Shown here: positions 1 to 9,703 of the stretch, one piece after another
Position numbering within the stretch: the first letter of the stretch is position 1
Layout: every line of letters starts with the position of its first letter
Origin: Cercophora sp. LCS_1
Taxonomy: Eukaryota > Ascomycota > Sordariomycetes > Sordariales > Lasiosphaeriaceae
DNA length: 64,000 bases
NCBI GenBank assembly: GCA_036250225.1
Contig: JAPZLL010000030.1
Coordinates: 186,001-250,000, forward strand
Direction of reading: 5' to 3'
Notes under the pieces: generated by a model
The model's input: the letters and a program-made list of their open reading frames with translations, nothing else
Databases searched by the model: none
Told to the model about the DNA's origin: nothing
Translations under genes and position numbers: made by a program

Positions 1-164
1 AGCAGAAGCGAAAAAAGGAGAGGCGGAAAAAAAAAGAAAGAAAGAAAGAGGGGGAATGTGTGTTTTGACGCTTGAGCGTCGGTGGTGTTTTGACTACGCA
101 CTGGTGGTAATGTAGTGTTGAACTTCATGTGCGCACTGGTGGTGGTGGTGGTGATGCATGCGTA

Positions 165-199
165 CGTGTGTGTGTGTGTGTGTGTGTGTGTTTGTGTGT
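165..199. repeat. GT dinucleotide microsatellite
   Basis: A run of TG/GT units with one interruption (TTTG). It is preceded by a GGT run near 138-153. Simple-sequence repeat; it creates spurious His/Thr and Val/Cys open frames on the two strands. Confidence 0.9.
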
Positions 200-2482
200 G
201 GTATATTGAACGTGTTATTATTGAGTCGGGTGTGAGGTTGGGTGGGATTGGGGGTAAGTGGTTGCATGAGAGTTTCTTGTTGGCGGTGGGACATGTAAGG
301 GACTGCTGCGGTATCGTCACATTTTGCTGCTTGTGCTGTCCTGTGTGCTGGAGTGTAAGTGTCAGGCTTGATGCATTGATAGAGCATCAGGCAATCGATG
401 AGAATGGAGGCTGGACTTCTGTGGGTGAGAATGATAAAAAAAAAAGCAAAGAGGGTGGCCAGACGAGGGGCTTGGAGAAGCAAGGGAGCCATGCCTGTGA
501 TCGCGGGGCCGAAGTTTTGACGGAGGAGGGGTGGGAAGGGCCTGAGCGGGAGGATGGAGGGGATGCAAGTCACACACACCCAATGTCCGGTCCCGGGGTT
601 CGTTGGATCCACTCTCCACTGCTTGCACTAAATTGTTGCAGACAACACAGACGACAAGCGGATGGTTCGACGTTGAAACTATTGATGAGTTGTGTGGTGG
701 GATTCAGGAATGCTCGACTGAGAACATGTTGGCCGAGTTGAAAGTTGGGTGTGTGTTCTCTCACATGTCATTCAGCATTTTTTGTCATCTCCCAACATCA
801 TGCGAACGGCTCTTGGAAAAGGGGTTCTATCTCTCTCTCTTCCGTAGAAAGATAAAAAGAACAAACTAACGAGGTCTGTGCAGGTGATCGAAAAGGGTGC
901 TTCCCTGGTTTGAACCACATGGCCTTGCGTCAAACGCGATCCAGAGTTCGTGATTCCACGGAGCCGAGCAGCTGTGGCTTGCTTTTGCTTGCCACGGCAA
1001 ACGCCAAGCTGACACCTTTCTCTCCCGGTTTCGGTCGTGCAACTCAAATTGGCAAACTGACATGAGCCTCAATTTTTGTTCACTACAATCATCATCGTTA
1101 TCATCATTCGGTTGCAACTCTGGGAGAATGATCAGCCGAACACTAACCCGATCCCTCTCATCACGTCACGCCAACTTCAAGCCTGCCCCTCCGCCGGTCC
1201 CGGTGTGAGTGAGACATGTCGCTCGGTTTTTTTCCCCCGACGATCGCAAAAATCGCAAAAATCGCAAAAACTGACATCACACCGACAAAACCAGGGTCTC
1301 CCGTCACACAATTTTCCCCCGCGGGGCGTCAAGCAAGTGTGTGCGGGAAATCGATAGCCGCGTGCGGCGCGATTGCTTGTTTTCGGGTGTGATATCTCTT
1401 CCATCACCGCGTCACGTCACGTCCATGTCATGATGCCTTGAACCAACGCCGTCCTGGAAAATCGGAACGCGCCCCGCAGTCTCCCATGCTTTCTGTCCCC
1501 ATTTCCCCATGGGCTGAAGCTAACAGTCCGGCGGGCGGCTCAGCCGTGCTTGCAGTGCTGTGATAATCAACCCGCCCAGCCCGATCGATTGCATGCAATA
1601 ATTATTTGCAGGCGCCGTCATCACCAAGTTTGTCCATTTGCGATGCGGCTAAAGAATCTCACTGGCCGTTGTGACTAAAGAGGACAGGTCTCCCCCCTCG
1701 CCTTGTCTGTCTTTATCTTACCGCCACGCAGCGCAGCGCAGTTGCCAAAATTGAACACCTGCGCGTGTGTAAAATCGACGCCGGGATTTCGGACGAAAAG
1801 TCGGTCAGTCTTCTTCCTGCTGACCTGCCTGCTCCGAGCCCTACTCCGCGCAGCGCAGTAAATGTTGCGCGCAAGAATTCTTAGCTCAAGTCCAAAGGCG
1901 TCAATGGATAAGTTGCAGTTGAAAGTGAGACATGCTTGAGCTGCGTAAGAATGTGGGGGTCGCATACTTGAGCGACAAGCAGAAGCGGGACGGGAGGGAC
2001 ACAACGCCGCCGCCGCCACCGGCCACCGAACACGCTGCGTGTGGGTGAGGGATAGAAACTGGAACCTGGAAGCGCTGCCTGCGATGGGGGAGAAAAAGGG
2101 GTGGGGTGTGGACGGCCCGACAGAACCACCTCGACTGCTGGAAACAAAAGTGGGCAAGAGACAGATCGACTGCGATAGACAAGACGGATAGACAGGAAGT
2201 GAGCAACCAGACCGGACTGACAGGACCATAACCAGAAACCAAGGTGGATGGAATGGTTACTGATCGACAAGAGAAAAAAAAAAACGCAATTGGTGGTCTT
2301 TAAGTGCACACATATTGTCTGTTCTGTGGAATTGTCACGGTTACATCCCATCATGTACGGCACTGCTGCCGATTGAACATGATTTGCGTTCCGCGTTTTG
2401 GATGTTGTTGGTAGCGCGGACCGCGGTCTCTTTCGACCAGCGGCTCGGCGTCCGATGACGCGAGGCTCTTTCTGACATCTTC

Positions 2483-2580
2483 GACTTTGAGTGGACTTCC
2501 TGGGATTTGAAGACATCAGACTTGACACGCTCCAGATTTGAGGACCTGCTAGACCTGAAGATTTCCTAGACTTTGAAGAC
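2483..2580. repeat. Degenerate short repeats downstream of VPS10
   Basis: The core GAYTTGA / GACTTTGA recurs at 2483, 2504, 2535 and 2569, with a GACCTGA variant at 2552, usually followed by AGAC or GGAC. Spacing is 17-31 bases. It lies about 170-270 bases beyond the VPS10 stop, in the likely 3' UTR or terminator region. No function can be assigned. Confidence 0.4.
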
Positions 2581-2750
2581 TACCAGGCTTTCGGGACTCG
2601 CCGGATGGGAGAAAAAAAACAGTACAAGTTTGATCCATTCAATTGTTTCATCCAACCGGCATGACAATGACAAAGTCCGCTACCCGCTATTCTATCACAC
2701 CGCTTCCAGTCCATTTCATCCGCACCATACTCAAACACAAGAAAATACAT

Positions 2751-5700
2751 TCATACCTCCTCGTCGCTCTCATCACCCAACAGCTCGCCCTCATCGTCAT
2801 CACCCATTCCGTAGTCGCCCGTCCCCCGGGCAAAGCTGTCCCTCGTAGTATACCGCCTCGTCCCATTGGGAACACGACTCCATCCGCCTCTCGACCCGCC
2901 CCAGCCGAACCCTTCCGCGGCACCCCTCGCCGCGCGCCAGATGCTTGAGGCAACGACCGGAATCGTACTGGCTACCGCCACAAGAGCGCTGAGCACAATG
3001 ACGGGATACTTGACCCACGGCTGGTCCGAGTCGAACACCGACTCTTGACCGTGCTCGCCGAGACGGATTTGCCCAAACTTGCCACTCCAGTTCCGCCAGA
3101 CGTACCAGCCCGCGGCGCCGGCAAGGCCAAACGGAATGATGACAGCAAAGAAGATGGCGACGCCCGAGGTCCCGTGCTTCTTCTCAAACTCCTCTTTGTG
3201 TTTGTCGCAGTAAGTGTAATCGCTCGACTTATCGTACTCGGTGCCACCGACGCAAGTGGTCAACGGGATCCGACGCATGCCCGTTGGGGCGTAGTATTCG
3301 ACCACGTCGGGGTGAGCGTCACACCACTCCTCTTGGCTCTGCGGTTTGAAGCCAGGAACAAGTTTGCATTGGTCGTGATTATCAAGTTCAAAATTGTAAT
3401 CGCTGAGAGCTGTTAGTAAAGACTGATGATAATACCACGAAAAGGGGAAAACAAACCATTCGTAGTCTTGTCGGACACAGGTGCAGTTCTGGCGATTGTA
3501 GAGCTGCTGCAACTTGATGTCGTTGTAGCACTTTGCCTTGACCTTCTTGCGCAGATACTCGGACCTGTGGCCAAATAGACACCCATCAGGCAATTCGGGA
3601 TACCTGGCCACCCAGACGTCGTAGTCTGACTTGTTCGGATCGTCGTCGTGCTTGCAGACGCGATCGGTGAAGCCAGAGAAATCGAGGTTGAGGGCAAAGC
3701 TTTCGCTACCATCGCTGCCCCAGAGCATAAACTGGCGGGAGCTGCCCGAGCGGAGCGTGGAGATATCAAAAATTTCAACCTCCTTGTCCGAGAACTTGTG
3801 CTCCGTCCAAGTGTCGCCCCTGTCGAAAGAGTAGTAGACTACATTGGTCTTGGCGGCCTCAGATGCCGTTTGGACGAGCACAATGACGCCGCCGTGGTCG
3901 CCAAAAGCCCATGTCCAGCGACCCTTACGAACCCGCTTCCACGAGGCACCGGCATCGGTGGTCATAAACGTGTCGGCATCTTTCAATGGGCCCAGCGAAG
4001 GACCGACATTACCCCAAGCAAACATCATGCCGACAGCACCGTTAGATGAGTACAGCTTAGTGTGGTCCCTGCGCTCAGTGTAACCGTGAATATGCAGAGC
4101 ACAGCGCTTGTCGCCGCTGGACCGGCACGGGAATTTGCCAAACTCATCGTCGTCGGGAGTAGGCAGGAATCGCCACATGCTTCCATCGTTGTGTGTGATC
4201 TTAGTCTGCAGCGTCTTGGCGTCCTTTGCGTCGGGATTCGCTACCACGTTCACCACGGCAACACCTTCGAGGCCAAGCATCTTCTCAAAGTCGACGTAAA
4301 AGTCCTCGTTGCAGTTCACATCCCGAACGCTGACGACATACGAAGTGCCGTTGGAGTTGCTCTTGAGAATGGCGCCATAGCCACGGCCAAGGTCAGGCGA
4401 AGTCGCAACAAATAGGTTGACCGCGTGCGTAGAGCTGTCCAAGACGGTGAATTCGTGCTTGTGCGGCACCTTAAACCCGTACGGGAAGCGCGCATCTGCA
4501 AACGTGATGCCGTCAAGGCTGGCATGGGCTTGCAGCGTCTTCTCAGTCGTGTTTTCAGTCGCAACCACGATAAACTCGGCCATGGTGGCGAACCCTTTGA
4601 CGTTTTTCAACACTTCCTTGTCCCCGTCGTCGAACCAGTCATTAGACGTGACGAAGACATATGGGTTGTTGTCGTTGTCGTTCGTCTCCTTCAAACGCTT
4701 CTGGCAGACGATCTGTGCTTCCTTGCGTTGAGGATACTTGTAGGCACTCGAGCCGGTGAACTCGCAGCTCGAGACATAGCGGGCAGCTGTTTCCCAGTGA
4801 TCACCGCGGTCCTTGGAGTACGAGGCTACCCTATAGCACTCGCCATTTTCACACGTCTTGCTGATGAATAACAGCCAATCGCGCTTGTCAGGGTGAAATT
4901 CGAGCGTTGAGTCAGCGTTGGTGTCGGTCGGCGCCTTGAAGCTGTGGAAATGCACGCCTCGGTCCGTCGTGTAGAGAATCTTCTTGTCGGCCGCGATGAA
5001 GAAGACGAGGTCGTTGAAGTACCTGTGAGGGATGATTCGGTGGATCTTCACATCGTCGAGAGCATCCGGCTTATCCCACGTCTTGCCCTGGTCGTGTGTG
5101 ATCCAGATATCGCCTGCATCTCCCTCGCCCTTGATCGGGCGGATGATGACGGTCTCGTCCTTGGCCGAGTTGGAATCGCCTCGGTCAAGGACATGCTTCT
5201 CGAACCTGTCATAGTTCTTGCCAAATGACTTGAGCTTCTGGGAGACCTTGTCGGTGGCCGGTGCAGACGGTTGGTTCGCCCTGTCCGAGCACTTTCTCTC
5301 CACGTCTTTGTACTTTTCATCCATCTCCTTGTTGCTCTCGCACGTGTTTCCCGGAATCTTGCGATACCCAGAAGTCCCCTTGAAGGTAGAATCTCCATCC
5401 TTGCATGCCCCGGGAGGAGCAATGATCGGGCCTTTAGGAACACACTTCCCGTCATCGTCTCGAACAAAGTTAAAGTCGCATTCGTAGTCCGCATCCGCGC
5501 AAGGGCAGTTCTCCATCTTTGCAATCGTGTGCTTAAACTCTTGCTTGAGAAAACACTCAGCCTTCTTCTTGCGACGGTGGAAGCTTTGACGGTGACCCAT
5601 CAAGCACGTTCCCTTGCCGTCCTTATCGGCCCGGGCATACCACTCCTCCATGTCATCTTCCTTGCAAGTAGCCTCGTGGAGACCCTCAAAATCAATCGAG

Positions 5701-7340
5701 ACAATCTTGTATGGCTCCTTCCCCTTGGATTTACCAATGAGGATGAACTTCAGGCTTGTCGAATCCTGTACAGTGGTAAGGATATAAGGCCAAACTTTGA
5801 GATCGTCGGGGAGGGCCTCTTGCTTCCACGTTAGGCCGTGATCGAGGGAATAGTTGATCTCCTTGACATCTTCGTCCTTCGAAGCACGCACGGCAACCAA
5901 GATGGATCCTTGATCACCAAATTCGTACTTGTGCGGGCCCTCGAGAGCCTTGGTCCACGTCTTGCCAGCATCGTCAGAGACGTACAGATTTGCATCCTTG
6001 TAGTCTCCCAAGTAGTCGCCGGTGTTGCCGTTGCCCATCACAAGGCCAGGCGCTGGGCTGGAGAAAACGCGACCCAGGTTCGTCAGCTCAGTGACCGAGT
6101 GAAGATGAAGTCGCTTGCCATCAGCAGTGACTTCCTCAAAGGTCCGGCCGTCATCAAATGTGATCTTGGTGACAATCTTCTTTCTGGTGCTGGGATCCTT
6201 TTCGACGTCTTTCCAGTTATCGACTGTGTTGACCATGAATATACCTTGGATGCCAGCAATCTTCTCAAAGTCAACGTGCCCCAACTCGGGGTCCCGATTG
6301 GTGTGCTCAATGTTCTCGCTGAAGAAAGTACCATTCGAGTTGCTCGTAAACAACACGCCCATCGGGTTCGACGGCCTAGTAGTCATGACGTCGATCTGTA
6401 TGCTGTAATTGGTACTTTCCAAAACAGTGTACGCTTCTTGCATCAGGCGATGGTCATGGCTATCATGGGCGGCTGGGAACATGGCACGGTGCCACTTCTT
6501 GGTGTCGTCAGTGACGTAAAGAGCCATCTCATCGGTGTTCATCGACGTTGTTGCCACCAGCAAGTGCTTCTTCACAATCGCAACGTTCACGATGCCCTGC
6601 ACGGCCCTGTTGGTGTCCAAGTCGGGTTCAAACTCCTGAATCTCCTTGCTCTTGGCATCGGCCGTCTGGAAAAAGTTGTCCGAGATCAATAGCCGCTGAT
6701 CCTGCTTGAAGGGCGAGAAGTCATCGGCGACGATGCACAGAATTCGATTCTTGTCCAGATCATCAGACCCCGTAGTGAACAAATCTGAAGACTTAGCCCA
6801 CCAACAGCCAGCCGTATTACTGCGCAGCCGCTTCGCCGTGCTCTTGAAACCATCGGTTGTGTATGTAGCCACCTCTTGACAAAATATGCCCTGGCAAACC
6901 ATGCCATTGAAAAGTATGCGATCGTGGTCGACAGCGTGGAATTGGAGAATGTCGCCCCGGAACATGCTCAACTCAGCCTCCGAGTTGAACTTTTCCCATG
7001 TCTTGCCGCGATCCGAGGTACGATAGTGTTGCGTGCTCTGGGTCAGGATGTAGGCGCGCTGGCTGTCAAACTCGTGCATGTAGAGCATCCAAGCCTTACC
7101 CTCGGGCACGGCATCAACACGCTCCCACGAGCCCCCTGAATCCGGCGATCGATAGACATTATTATCTTCTGTATCTTGGAAGAGGACGACTTCGGAGTCG
7201 GCAAAGTAGTTGAGGAAGGCTGGCTTGTTCTCGAAAGCTTTGACTGAGAAGGTAGGGCGGTCCTTCTTCGCGAGGAGAGGCGTCGCCCAAAGGACAGACG
7301 CAAGCAAGGCCGAGGCCTGCAGAGCTCCCCAAACCCTCAT
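2751..7340 (-). CDS. VPS10: Vacuolar protein sorting receptor Vps10 (sortilin family)
   Basis: Type I sorting receptor that carries hydrolases such as carboxypeptidase Y from the late Golgi to the vacuole/endosome and is recycled by retromer. The protein starts at an ATG with a signal peptide (about 1-24) and has two Vps10 propeller domains with many Asp-box repeats (SPDSGGSWE, TSDRGKTWE, THDQGKTWD, SFDRGDTWT). Each is followed by a Cys-rich 10CC-type module (first one with DADYECDFNF). Two hydrophobic segments lie near residues 1385 and 1432, then an acidic tail ending GDESDEEV. A 54-bp intron at 3403-3456 (donor GTTTGT, branch CTAAC, acceptor CAG) is in frame and has no stop. Removing it restores the conserved Cys in DYECDYNFE and gives 1511 residues; reading through gives 1529. 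Length and architecture match fungal Vps10. Confidence 0.97.
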   Translation of the reverse strand: MRVWGALQASALLASVLWATPLLAKKDRPTFSVKAFENKPAFLNYFADSEVVLFQDTEDNNVYRSPDSGGSWERVDAVPEGKAWMLYMHEFDSQRAYILTQSTQHYRTSDRGKTWEKFNSEAELSMFRGDILQFHAVDHDRILFNGMVCQGIFCQEVATYTTDGFKSTAKRLRSNTAGCWWAKSSDLFTTGSDDLDKNRILCIVADDFSPFKQDQRLLISDNFFQTADAKSKEIQEFEPDLDTNRAVQGIVNVAIVKKHLLVATTSMNTDEMALYVTDDTKKWHRAMFPAAHDSHDHRLMQEAYTVLESTNYSIQIDVMTTRPSNPMGVLFTSNSNGTFFSENIEHTNRDPELGHVDFEKIAGIQGIFMVNTVDNWKDVEKDPSTRKKIVTKITFDDGRTFEEVTADGKRLHLHSVTELTNLGRVFSSPAPGLVMGNGNTGDYLGDYKDANLYVSDDAGKTWTKALEGPHKYEFGDQGSILVAVRASKDEDVKEINYSLDHGLTWKQEALPDDLKVWPYILTTVQDSTSLKFILIGKSKGKEPYKIVSIDFEGLHEATCKEDDMEEWYARADKDGKGTCLMGHRQSFHRRKKKAECFLKQEFKHTIAKMENCPCADADYECDFNFVRDDDGKCVPKGPIIAPPGACKDGDSTFKGTSGYRKIPGNTCESNKEMDEKYKDVERKCSDRANQPSAPATDKVSQKLKSFGKNYDRFEKHVLDRGDSNSAKDETVIIRPIKGEGDAGDIWITHDQGKTWDKPDALDDVKIHRIIPHRYFNDLVFFIAADKKILYTTDRGVHFHSFKAPTDTNADSTLEFHPDKRDWLLFISKTCENGECYRVASYSKDRGDHWETAARYVSSCEFTGSSAYKYPQRKEAQIVCQKRLKETNDNDNNPYVFVTSNDWFDDGDKEVLKNVKGFATMAEFIVVATENTTEKTLQAHASLDGITFADARFPYGFKVPHKHEFTVLDSSTHAVNLFVATSPDLGRGYGAILKSNSNGTSYVVSVRDVNCNEDFYVDFEKMLGLEGVAVVNVVANPDAKDAKTLQTKITHNDGSMWRFLPTPDDDEFGKFPCRSSGDKRCALHIHGYTERRDHTKLYSSNGAVGMMFAWGNVGPSLGPLKDADTFMTTDAGASWKRVRKGRWTWAFGDHGGVIVLVQTASEAAKTNVVYYSFDRGDTWTEHKFSDKEVEIFDISTLRSGSSRQFMLWGSDGSESFALNLDFSGFTDRVCKHDDDPNKSDYDVWVARYPELPDGCLFGHRSEYLRKKVKAKCYNDIKLQQLYNRQNCTCVRQDYEWFVFPFSWYYHQSLLTALSDYNFELDNHDQCKLVPGFKPQSQEEWCDAHPDVVEYYAPTGMRRIPLTTCVGGTEYDKSSDYTYCDKHKEEFEKKHGTSGVAIFFAVIIPFGLAGAAGWYVWRNWSGKFGQIRLGEHGQESVFDSDQPWVKYPVIVLSALVAVASTIPVVASSIWRAARGAAEGFGWGGSRGGWSRVPNGTRRYTTRDSFARGTGDYGMGDDDEGELLGDESDEEV

Positions 7341-8385
7341 GGTGCTGAGCTTGACGAGCTTGCGACCATGAAGACAGTCGACGCAATGGAGCTGAGGGGT
7401 GCGGGTGCGGTTGCGGTTGCGGGACGGGTGGCAAGGGTCTCGGGAGGTAGTCGACGGTGGATTCGAGCTCGACCGGGAGCTGTCGGATGCGATCGCTCAG
7501 CGCTGTCAGTGCAGTCGGACGTGAGGAAAAGGCAGCGCGTGGGGCCAAACTAAAGGCTGGCTGTAAGATGCGTGTCCCGATGATTTGAATGTTAGGTGTT
7601 GAGGAATGGTTCGCCTTTTCGCAAGCCCAGGTCGCAAGTATATCTTTCACGGTTGAAAGCTGAGACGCTCTTCCCTGACTGGCGCAGACCCCAGTAGGCT
7701 GAAGCCGGAGTGGCTCAACGCGTCAGCCCGACCTATCAGCTCCACAACCGCCACGTTGCTTGATGGGCATCAAATGCAGGATGCGGCGACTCTTACGAAA
7801 CAACGTCGAACAAACCTTATATTACCCCATGCAATGGCCGTGTATTGGTGACGCAATCTCCCAAGTCAACAAAGCCCACAAACCGCGCCTGGCTCAGTTC
7901 AGCACTTGCGGATGCTTCATACTTCCAAGCCAGGGAGAGTCAAGTCAATGACATCGTCGGCTGTTGCAATCTCGATGCCCCGTCCCATGAAACCACTTAG
8001 TAGAGCTGACAGCGAATGCCTCGGTTAACAAATCAACGCAGCGCGGGAGATATCATTTGCGGAACCAAACATATCGAGAGCGGACAAAGTAAGACCACAC
8101 AACCCGCACTCACTTGACTTCACCCCCTATATAGGTACGGAAAGGAGTAGGGGTCAATCGAGCAGACGAAGATAACTTATCGATCCTTTCCGTCGAATCC
8201 AGTCCTGTCCGCAAAAAGTTTCCTGGACTGGCTTCCTCAAGCCCACCCATCTCCCATGCAACAAAATAGCAATTATACACATTTAACATTAAAATGCACT
8301 TAAAATCCCAGGTCTTTCACCGTTCCACTTGCAAACTCTCAAAGTCGACTACCGAGCCATCCCACTCTTCGCGCCTCGCGGGTAT
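7341..8385. other. Intergenic: VPS10 promoter and SUN-gene 3' region
   Basis: About 1 kb between two minus-strand genes. Short unrelated open frames only. The part next to 7340 should carry the VPS10 promoter and 5' UTR, and the part next to 8385 the SUN 3' UTR. The stretch at 8100-8330 is relatively A/T-rich, as expected of a fungal terminator. No RNA gene or repeat is seen. Confidence 0.6.
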
Positions 8386-9703
8386 CTAGTGCTTGAGAAC
8401 AATGGTGACCGAGTTGCCCTCGGTGATGCCGATCTGCTAATGTCAGTATTTACCATAGATGGAATGGAATCGATCATCCACATACCGTGCAGCCATTGGG
8501 CTTGGCATACTCTCCGTTCCTGTAGTAGCAATCACCAGAGTACGTGCCCTCGATCTCGATGTTGAAGTTGAGCTTAGCAGTGCTTGTCGGCAGGTTCTGG
8601 AAGAGGGAAAGATAGGTGATGCCAGTGTTGTCCTTGCCAACACCGATGTTCATGGGGGCCCAGTTGCCGGCCGAGTCAGGGAACTGGGAGCTATCCCATG
8701 TGCAAGCTTGCTCAACCGACACGCCCTCGTTGTTGATGTAGTACTGCGCAGTGGTGGGCTTTCCTTGCCACATATAGTACTGGGACGAAACAGGGTTGGT
8801 GAGGGGGTAGGTTTGACCAGGCTGCGTGTTGAGAGGAATCGTCATGGCCTCGTTGCCAGGGTAATCGGTACGGCAAATGGCAGAGTTCTGGCTAAGCTCG
8901 TTGCGGACAAAGACACCACCGGCACCCGGCTCGCAAAGCTTGGTATGGGAGGGGCGAGTCAACTCGAGGAAACCATTATCGTTGCAGTAGAGACCACCGA
9001 CTGACTGGCCAGTAGCACCCTGCTCTCCCTCGGGCCACTGAGTCTTCTGGTAGCCCGGCGGGCAGGCATACGAGCACATGTCGCCAGGCGAGCAGCCCCG
9101 GTGCTTAGGCTGGGCAATGTTGTCAAAAGACAGGCCCTTGGCCCACTTTCCAACAGCCATCAAAGTTGTCCAGCCATCAGGAGCAGCCCAGGGAATCTCA
9201 ATGGCACCATAGCGGGTCGGGACCTTGGAACAGGGTTCCTTGCCGCTGACGAAGTCGAGGTCAACGCCGCCGTCGCCAGACGAAGGCGCCTCCTCCTTGG
9301 GCTTGGCGGACTCCGACGGAGCTGGGGGAGCAACCGACGATGAGCTGCTCTTCTGCTCGAGGAACTGGCCGCCCTTAGCGCTGGGTCCGGAAGCAGTCGA
9401 GGTGGTGACAGCCGGTGGTGGGGCGACGAAGGTGGGAGTCGACGTGCCCATAACAACATAGAGACCCTTCTTGATGCCATCCTTGGCCTTCTTCTCGGAA
9501 ACCTTTTGACCCTCAAGGACATACTCGGTGATGGTCGGGCCCTGAACAACTTCGGTGACAATGACGGCGTCTCGCTTCTCAATCTCGGCGTGGCGGTTGG
9601 CGTGGCGGTGAAGATGCTGGTGGCCGTGGCCGTGGCTATGGGGCTGGGCGGCAACTCCAGTGGCAACCGCTGCCGCAAAGGCAACACCAGCGATTCCCTT
9701 CAT
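8386..9703 (-). CDS. sun1: SUN-family (GH132) secreted cell-wall protein
   Basis: Secreted SUN-family protein (Uth1/Sim1/Sun4/Nca3 in yeast, Sun1 in Aspergillus), assigned to GH132; family members act on beta-glucan and in septation and wall remodelling. The chosen ATG at 9703 begins a clear signal peptide (MKGIAGVAFAAAVATGVAAQ); the frame extends a few codons upstream without an ATG. A His-rich stretch (HSHGHGHQHLHRH) and a dibasic EKRD site, a likely Kex2-type cleavage, follow. After a Ser/Pro/Ala-rich linker, the C-terminal half is the SUN domain with the Cys cluster CSPGDMCSYAC, then GLYCND and KLCEPG. The last 15 residues lie on a second exon (8386-8433) after a 52-bp intron at 8434-8485 (GTATGT...GCAG), giving 421 residues ending TIVLKH. 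The exact enzymatic activity is unsettled in the literature. Confidence 0.95.

Larger units (their letters stand above)
1..2750. other. Flank of VPS10 with no supportable gene
   Basis: I see no gene here. The first 700 bases are rich in G and T on the plus strand, with GT, GGT and A-rich microsatellites; the open frames in that part are microsatellite artefacts with His/Thr or Val/Cys runs. Around 1.1-2.5 kb the sequence is mixed, with short unrelated frames on both strands. The last few hundred bases should hold the 3' UTR of the minus-strand VPS10 gene. Confidence 0.6.

Noticed and set aside
115..741. Open frames on both strands near the left edge (172-208 codons)
   Set aside because: They run through GT and GGT microsatellites and encode His/Thr or Val/Cys runs with no domain.
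1881..2528. 215-codon minus-strand frame downstream of VPS10
   Set aside because: No ATG-supported conserved content, overlaps other random frames, and lies in the VPS10 3' flank.
5838..6692. 284-codon plus-strand frame
   Set aside because: Antisense shadow of the VPS10 coding sequence.
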